A DNA stretch of 11,056 nucleotides from assembly GCA_964543855.1 (NCBI GenBank), contig CAZJAD010000075.1, positions 1 to 11,056 on the forward strand. Reading direction: 5' to 3'. The notes below the pieces were generated by a model. That model was not told the DNA's origin, did no database searches, and saw only the letters and a program-made list of their open reading frames with translations. Positions 7,575-11,056 of the stretch are shown piece after piece. The translations under genes were made by a program, and so were the position numbers. The stretch is from CAZJAD01 sp964543855 (GTDB taxonomy: Bacteria; Electryoneota; RPQS01; DYHQ01). Within the stretch, counting starts at the first letter, position 1. Each line of letters opens with the position of its first letter.

Positions 7575-8642
7575 CTACTCCTTGGCTCGCAAAGCAGGAT
7601 CATTTAACACAGATGTCTTTGTTTTTGTTTTTGTCTTCGTCTCCGGAGAAATCGGCTTTGCTTGGGCAGGTTTGGTGGAGGCCTGACTCGCCGATGCTTT
7701 CTTGGCATACGACTTAGCCGACGATCGGCTTATCCAATCCTCGACCAGAGGCGAGACGACGTTCTTGCCTTCATACTCGTCTGTCAGTTGCTCGTTGACA
7801 AAGTCATGACCCAGACTGTCACCCATGGCAGGGTTGAATTCCAGCAGAAGAGCTGTTCCATTCTGTCCAGAAGACCCCGTGGGTACCAGCAGCGTTCTGC
7901 TGGAGTAAACGACTCTTGATGCCGGTCGCAGAATGCCCGTCGTCAAAATCACATCGATCTGCGGCGTAACTTGGAGCAGCGTGTCAATGGGTGCATTCCT
8001 GAAATCACACAGCAGAACAATGGCGTCGACCTTGCGGTCAAGTTTCGGGATGAGCGTACGCGCGACATCCAAGTAAGGCAGGAGCTTGTACTCCGTCGTA
8101 TCCAAGTTGGAGTATCGTCGGTCATCGCTGTTCACCAGACATGTCACCCCAATCACCATATTCCCGTATCGCCGAATATAATAGGGGTGGGCAACCGGCT
8201 TCTGGGTACGCGCATCAAGAACATTGGCACAGACGACGGGAATCCCAAGAGTGTCGATGATTCCCTCAAGCGTGTCCACACCCATCGCCAGCTCCAGCTG
8301 CCCCAAGCCGAGCACATCGTATCCCATCGCCTGGTAGCTTCGAAGCATCAAACTGGATTTGGGCGAGATCCCACGCCTCGCGGCTCGGTCAAGATAATTG
8401 CCGACATCCAGCGTCAGCCAATTCGCATCAGGATCACGGTACTTGTTGTAGAAGTTGGCCCTCCGGACCAAACCACCTTTCTTCTGCCGTCAACCGCATG
8501 GCTCCGGGTTGCCTCGCATGTTCCCACTGAACAAGATCTGCAGTTTGCCCTCAGCGGGTCTCCGTGCACAACCCACATAATAGAAGGGGACGATCGCCAC
8601 GATAAGGCCCAGAATCAGCAACCACCCCGATACCCTTCGCAT
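7575..8642 (-). CDS. UshA-like protein with in-frame TGA, putative selenoprotein (PCGU), first gene of the cluster
   Basis: Read with the TGA at 8492-8490 as selenocysteine, this is a 355-residue protein from ATG 8642-8640 to TAG at 7575. An AGGAG Shine-Dalgarno lies about 8 nt upstream. Residues 6-24 are strongly hydrophobic (WLLILGLIVAIVPFYYVG) and are followed by Cys25. This is a possible but atypical lipobox (YVGC), otherwise a membrane anchor. Then come LQILFSGNMRGNPEPCGU (Sec51), KKGGLVRRANF, LTLDVGNYLDRA (77-87), GYDVLGLGQLEL (107-118), VVCANVLD (136-143) and IDTLLQVTPQIDVILTTG. The pattern is that of UshA/5'-nucleotidase N-terminal domains, with the metal-binding DxHG, GD, GNHE and GHSH motifs replaced. 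About a third of residues match the downstream paralogue by eye. The last 50 or so residues are a Lys/Ala/Ser/Thr-rich tail with a TKTKTKTKT run that the paralogue lacks. It heads a likely three-gene operon. Confidence 0.85.
7615..7644 (-). repeat. Imperfect hexamer repeat encoding a TK run
   Basis: Five hexamers based on ACAAAA/ACAAAG on the minus strand encode alternating Thr-Lys in the C-terminal tail of the first UshA-like gene. Such arrays can change length by slippage without breaking the frame. Confidence 0.75.
8455..8471 (-). promoter_or_regulatory. Candidate bacterial SECIS hairpin in the first UshA-like gene
   Basis: On the minus strand, TTGGTCC-GGA-GGGCCAA forms a 7-bp stem with one U-G wobble and a GGA loop, starting exactly 18 nt after the TGA. 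Compared with the hairpin at 7310-7326, the outer pair changes from C-G to U-A (a compensatory pair) and one inner C-G becomes U-G, so pairing is kept while the sequence changes. Confidence 0.65.
8490..8492 (-). other. Putative selenocysteine codon (Sec51)
   Basis: An in-frame TGA lies in EPCG-x-RQKKGGLVRR, at the same alignment column as the TGA of the downstream paralogue. Fifty intact codons precede it from a Shine-Dalgarno-led ATG, and 304 follow it. Confidence 0.8.
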
Positions 8643-8716
8643 CACTGTTTCTCCTACCGAAATTCGCTTTCCCGCCTATACTCTCCAGAACAATCTCAGC
8701 CTCTCAAACGATTCAT

Positions 8717-8745
8717 AATCTAAAAAGTTTCCAGCAGATAAGCAA
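8717..8745 (-). promoter_or_regulatory. Possible promoter of the UshA-like cluster
   Basis: On the minus strand, TTGCTT (8745-8740) and TAGATT (8722-8717) are separated by 17 nt in a locally AT-rich stretch. This would give a leader of about 65 nt before the ATG at 8642. The match is to generic sigma-70 consensus only. Confidence 0.35.
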
Positions 8746-8908
8746 GTTCATTTGTGCCTCTCGACTCGCGAAGATGCCGGGGGTCAGTCATGATATCCAT
8801 GCATCACCGCCATAAGAGGCAATCGATTGATATTCCCAAGATTAGAGCAGGCCAGACATTGTGTCCTCGGCTGCCAATCTCATGCCAATCCACTCCAGCG
8901 TGAGGAGA

Positions 8909-8946
8909 CAAAAAAAGCGGGACCAGATTGAATCGGGATCCCGCTT
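8909..8946 (-). terminator. Rho-independent terminator after the short secreted gene
   Basis: An 8-bp stem (8915-8922 with 8939-8946) with a 16-nt loop is followed on the minus strand by a run of seven T (8916-8910, the first two in the stem). It lies about 40 bp after the stop at 8984. It separates that gene from the UshA-like cluster. Confidence 0.8.
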
Positions 8947-8983
8947 CACCAAATCCCGGGCAAGAACCACCGTTCAGCCCCGG

Positions 8984-9481
8984 TCACTTCACGAGCAGGT
9001 CGCGCTGTTGCTGAAGAAGCCCGCTGTATTCCTCTATGACTTCACAACCTGGGGTCTCGCACTGACAGCTCACCCAGTCACTTTCGAACATGAGAACATC
9101 ATTGGCACCCGCTGAGAGTGTATACACTTGGGAGCGGTAGACACACTCTTCATAGCGGACTTCCACATAGGTCTCGTCGCCGGCAACAGCCACACCAGCA
9201 CCGGCATAGTATTCCATAAAGAAAAATCCTTCGTAGCCGCATATCGCGTTGCCATTCATAGGATAGTTCACTCCCCACTCAACACCATTGATGAAGACAA
9301 AGACAGCGCCGTCTCCATCAGGAATCGGAGTGCCCGTCCAGCAACTCTCATAGGTCAGCGGGTCATGTTGGTCACACAGGAGGTCGCCCGGATAGTAATA
9401 GGACACCAATGCTGGTTGACCGAAAGCAGACAGCGACAGCGACAGGAGCGCAAAGGCAGTCAATATCACGCGAAACTTCAT
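8984..9481 (-). CDS. Short secreted protein, Cys-rich N-domain only
   Basis: The product is 165 residues. The start is ATG 9481-9479, with a perfect AGGAGG 8 nt upstream. Residues 1-22 are a signal peptide (FALLSLSLSAFGQ). The rest is the same cysteine-rich domain as at the start of the gene at 4336-5829: PALVSYYYPGDL, DQHDPLT, GTPIPDGDGAVFVFINGVEW, NAICGY, FFFMEYYAG, VAGDETYVEVRYEE, LSAGANDVLMFESDWVSCQC. DNA is identical over more than 20 nt around the PGDL codons, so the copies are recent. Unlike its two paralogues it has no FN3, GEVED or sorting domain. It ends EEYSGLLQQQRDLLVK, and the final LLVK resembles the last residues of the sorting domains (LLLK, LLVQ). It is followed at once by its own terminator. 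It is probably periplasmic; function unknown. Confidence 0.88.
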   Translation of the reverse strand: MKFRVILTAFALLSLSLSAFGQPALVSYYYPGDLLCDQHDPLTYESCWTGTPIPDGDGAVFVFINGVEWGVNYPMNGNAICGYEGFFFMEYYAGAGVAVAGDETYVEVRYEECVYRSQVYTLSAGANDVLMFESDWVSCQCETPGCEVIEEYSGLLQQQRDLLVK

Positions 9482-9912
9482 GGAGCGATCCTCCTAATCC
9501 CTACAAATGACACTACCTTATCATCACATCACTTTTCAGGTGCGAGCCTATCCCTCCACCGGTTCTTCTGCGTACTTCGACTACCGAGTAGACAGGGTGC
9601 TGCACGCGAAATCAACCATCAATTTACGAAATTTCTCGCAAATAAGCAACCCCCAAGTCGGGTCTTGACCAATTGTGAGCCGCCCGCGTCCGAGGGTCTA
9701 TCCCGTCGTCGCCGCCGTCCTGTGTGCCGTCCTCAGGCCAGCCACCCAAGACGCCAACCGCAGGCAATGAGCTGATATTCCGAGAATTGAACGGCACTTG
9801 CAACTGCCCACTCCATCGGCTCGCCTTGCGCAGAGGCATCGCACTTCGGGCGAGAAAAAAGCGGGATCCGGAGCAAGCCGGATCCCGCCTCTCATTACCA
9901 CAAAAGAAACGA
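9482..9912. other. Intergenic region with terminator only
   Basis: These 431 bp contain the leader of the gene at 8984-9481 with its AGGAGG, and the terminator of the gene at 9913 (9853-9888). The short frames between about 9540 and 9850 have no signal peptide, no family motif and no good ribosome binding site, so I call no gene. A promoter for the gene at 9481 is expected here, but no convincing -35/-10 pair was found. Confidence 0.6.
9853..9888 (-). terminator. Rho-independent terminator after the GEVED/T9SS gene
   Basis: A perfect 11-bp stem (9861-9871 with 9878-9888) with a 6-nt loop is followed on the minus strand by six T. It lies about 25 bp after the TAA at 9913. Its core (AAAAAAGCGGGA on the plus strand) is shared with the terminator at 8909-8946. 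Confidence 0.92.
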
Positions 9913-11056
9913 TTACTGAACCAGCAACATCTTCTTCGTTGCGGTGAAGTTGTCCATCGTAACCGTGTAGAAGTACAGACCCGAGGTCAGACCCGTTGCA
10001 TCAAAGGTCACCACATAGCGCTGGTTACCAGCCTGCACCTGGTCCACCAGTGTCGCCACGACCTGACCCATGACGTTATAGACCTTCAAGGTCACATGCG
10101 TCTGATCAAGAACATCATACACGATCTCCGTGGCCGGGTTGAACGGATTCGGGTAGTTCTGATAAAGCGCATAATCCGTTACAACACCCGCCGTGAACGA
10201 CGGTGTACCTGCCCAGACGCTCTGGTCGGCGTAGGACAGTTCCTTGCGCTCGTTAAGCCCAGCCGCCACGATGTTGTACTCGTAGCGACGGCCGTTCTGG
10301 AGATTCCCATCGACATAGGTGTAGGAACCGTCGGCAACCGGGAGCTCCACGATCTTGACACCGTCACGCCAGATCTCGTAGGCATCCACATTCAGCTCAT
10401 CGGCCATGTCGAAGCTCAGGGTCAACTGGCGGTCACCAGCCACAATGACTGGTTCAGAAGCCAGCTCAATCGGCAACTGAAGCCCCTCGACATAATAGTC
10501 TTCGACTTCGCCAAGATCACAATGCCCACCGGTCCACCACGCCGGCCCCATTGGCGCACTGGAGAGCCGGAAGCGGAAGATACCTGTGTACGGTTCCTCA
10601 GAGGCCAGACCGGGATCCGGGAACTGGAAGTTGTAGACACCGGCAACTGGGATCATGGCATCCTGGATGATCCATTCAGGTGCGTTGCCGCTACAGAGCA
10701 CGTCATCAAAGTCGCCATCGAGGTTTCCGTCTTTCCAACCGCTCAGGAAGACTGGCTCGGTGAACGGGCCGCTGACCGTAACGGTCACGCTGACCATAGT
10801 GCACCGAATCCATGGGTACGGGGGATCAAAGGCCACGCCGTCATCCATGGGATCGAGATCCACAATATTCGGCACGGCTTCAGCCGTGATGCCCTGGCCT
10901 AGCCAAGCAATTCCTGAGAGAAGATGGCATGGGCCGGCCGGATGGGGTGCTGTCGGATAAGGCGGTCCAAGGTCGCCGAGGTCATCTTCTTCAGGCTGCT
11001 GCTCGCACTCGCAGAAGACCCAATCGTTCGGGAACATCAGGACGTCGTTGGCACCA
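9913..11056 (-). CDS. Secreted protein: Cys-rich N-domain end, GEVED, FN3, T9SS sorting domain; 5' end outside the window
   Basis: The frame is open from the window edge to TAA at 9913-9915, with 380 visible residues. The first visible residues, GANDVLMFPNDWVFCECE, match the end of the Cys-rich domain of the other two paralogues, so the missing start should hold a signal peptide and about 110 residues of that domain. The ATG at 11037 is internal. Next comes a GEVED domain (about residues 40-190 visible) with the diagnostic CDLGEVEDYYVE and an acidic GNLDGDFDD stretch. An FN3 domain follows (about 195-280, LTLSFDMADELNVDAYEIWR). The last 80 residues are a type A T9SS sorting domain, YPNPFNPATEI to KKMLLVQ. 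The protein should be exported through T9SS. GEVED domains occur in large surface and secreted proteins; no enzyme domain is visible here. It ends in a strong terminator and is a separate unit from the gene at 8984-9481. Confidence 0.92.
   Translation of the reverse strand, partial: GANDVLMFPNDWVFCECEQQPEEDDLGDLGPPYPTAPHPAGPCHLLSGIAWLGQGITAEAVPNIVDLDPMDDGVAFDPPYPWIRCTMVSVTVTVSGPFTEPVFLSGWKDGNLDGDFDDVLCSGNAPEWIIQDAMIPVAGVYNFQFPDPGLASEEPYTGIFRFRLSSAPMGPAWWTGGHCDLGEVEDYYVEGLQLPIELASEPVIVAGDRQLTLSFDMADELNVDAYEIWRDGVKIVELPVADGSYTYVDGNLQNGRRYEYNIVAAGLNERKELSYADQSVWAGTPSFTAGVVTDYALYQNYPNPFNPATEIVYDVLDQTHVTLKVYNVMGQVVATLVDQVQAGNQRYVVTFDATGLTSGLYFYTVTMDNFTATKKMLLVQ

Larger units (their letters stand above)
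8643..8983. other. Intergenic region between the short secreted gene and the UshA-like cluster
   Basis: These 341 bp hold the terminator of the gene at 8984-9481 (8909-8946), a possible promoter (8717-8745) and the 5' leader of the UshA-like cluster. A 7-bp inverted repeat (TGCCTCT at 8755-8761, AGAGGCA at 8815-8821) is probably chance. I see no gene here. Confidence 0.6.

Noticed and set aside
6877..7686. Plus-strand open frame of 269 codons across the TGA site of the second UshA-like gene
   Set aside because: It is antisense to a frame with clear UshA-like motifs, a Shine-Dalgarno and a signal peptide. Its own translation shows no domain or signal. It looks long only because the real gene is split by the TGA.
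6580..8642. Both UshA-like genes as pseudogenes or frameshifts
   Set aside because: There is one TGA per gene, at the same codon, with no shift of frame and intact start and stop signals. Shared premature stops between diverged paralogues without other decay are unlikely, though a pseudogene origin before duplication cannot be fully excluded.
7971..8723. Plus-strand open frame of 250 codons over the first UshA-like gene
   Set aside because: Shadow of the minus-strand gene. It has no recognisable motif and runs through the real gene's promoter region.
9624..9901. Short minus-strand frames in the intergenic region before 9913
   Set aside because: Arg/Gly/Pro-rich translations with no signal peptide or motif, overlapping the terminator of the neighbouring gene.
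9724..10902. Plus-strand open frame of 392 codons opposite the GEVED/T9SS gene
   Set aside because: Antisense shadow. The minus strand carries the GEVEDY and YPNPFNP motifs and a matching terminator.

Overview
The window looks like part of a chromosome from an uncultured bacterium of the FCB superphylum (the neighbourhood of Zixibacteria, Eisenbacteria, Latescibacteria and KSB1-like lineages). The signs are moderate-to-high GC, many secreted multi-domain proteins built from lamin-tail, GEVED and fibronectin-III modules, and two C-terminal type IX secretion (T9SS type A) sorting domains with the YPNPFNP signature. The exact phylum cannot be set from this sequence. UGA is used as a normal stop by at least four genes here, so this is not a code in which UGA is generally reassigned.

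Layout. At 2-3094 (+) is the 3' part of a large secreted lamin-tail repeat protein, followed by a rho-independent terminator. Everything from 3278 to the right end is on the minus strand. Reading leftwards from the right edge, these are: a 5'-truncated GEVED/FN3/T9SS protein (9913-11056) with a terminator; a short secreted protein (8984-9481) with a terminator; a three-gene cluster (8642 to 5946) of two UshA/5'-nucleotidase-like proteins and a 200-residue secreted protein; an N-domain/FN3/T9SS protein (4336-5829) with a terminator; and a secreted PPC/FN3-like protein (3278-4132).

The main discovery is that both UshA-like genes look broken on a simple ORF reading, because each is interrupted by an in-frame TGA. 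In each, the TGA falls at the same codon of a conserved PCG-x motif, at residue 52 and residue 51. A good Shine-Dalgarno sequence, an ATG and a signal or anchor segment lie in frame upstream, and the rest of the family lies in frame downstream. Exactly 18 nt after each TGA is a 7-bp hairpin with the same GGA apical loop, which fits the general geometry of a bacterial SECIS. Relatives, as I remember them, have Cys at this position (PCGC). The simplest reading is two tandem selenoprotein genes (PCGU), co-transcribed with a small secreted protein. Both proteins also seem to have lost the metal-binding motifs of UshA-type phosphatases, which suggests a non-hydrolytic, perhaps thiol/selenol role outside the cytoplasm.

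A second theme is a lineage-specific cysteine-rich N-terminal domain (PALVSYYYPGDL) found in three genes of the window, each with a different C-terminal architecture. No tRNA, rRNA, CRISPR array or insertion sequence was recognised.
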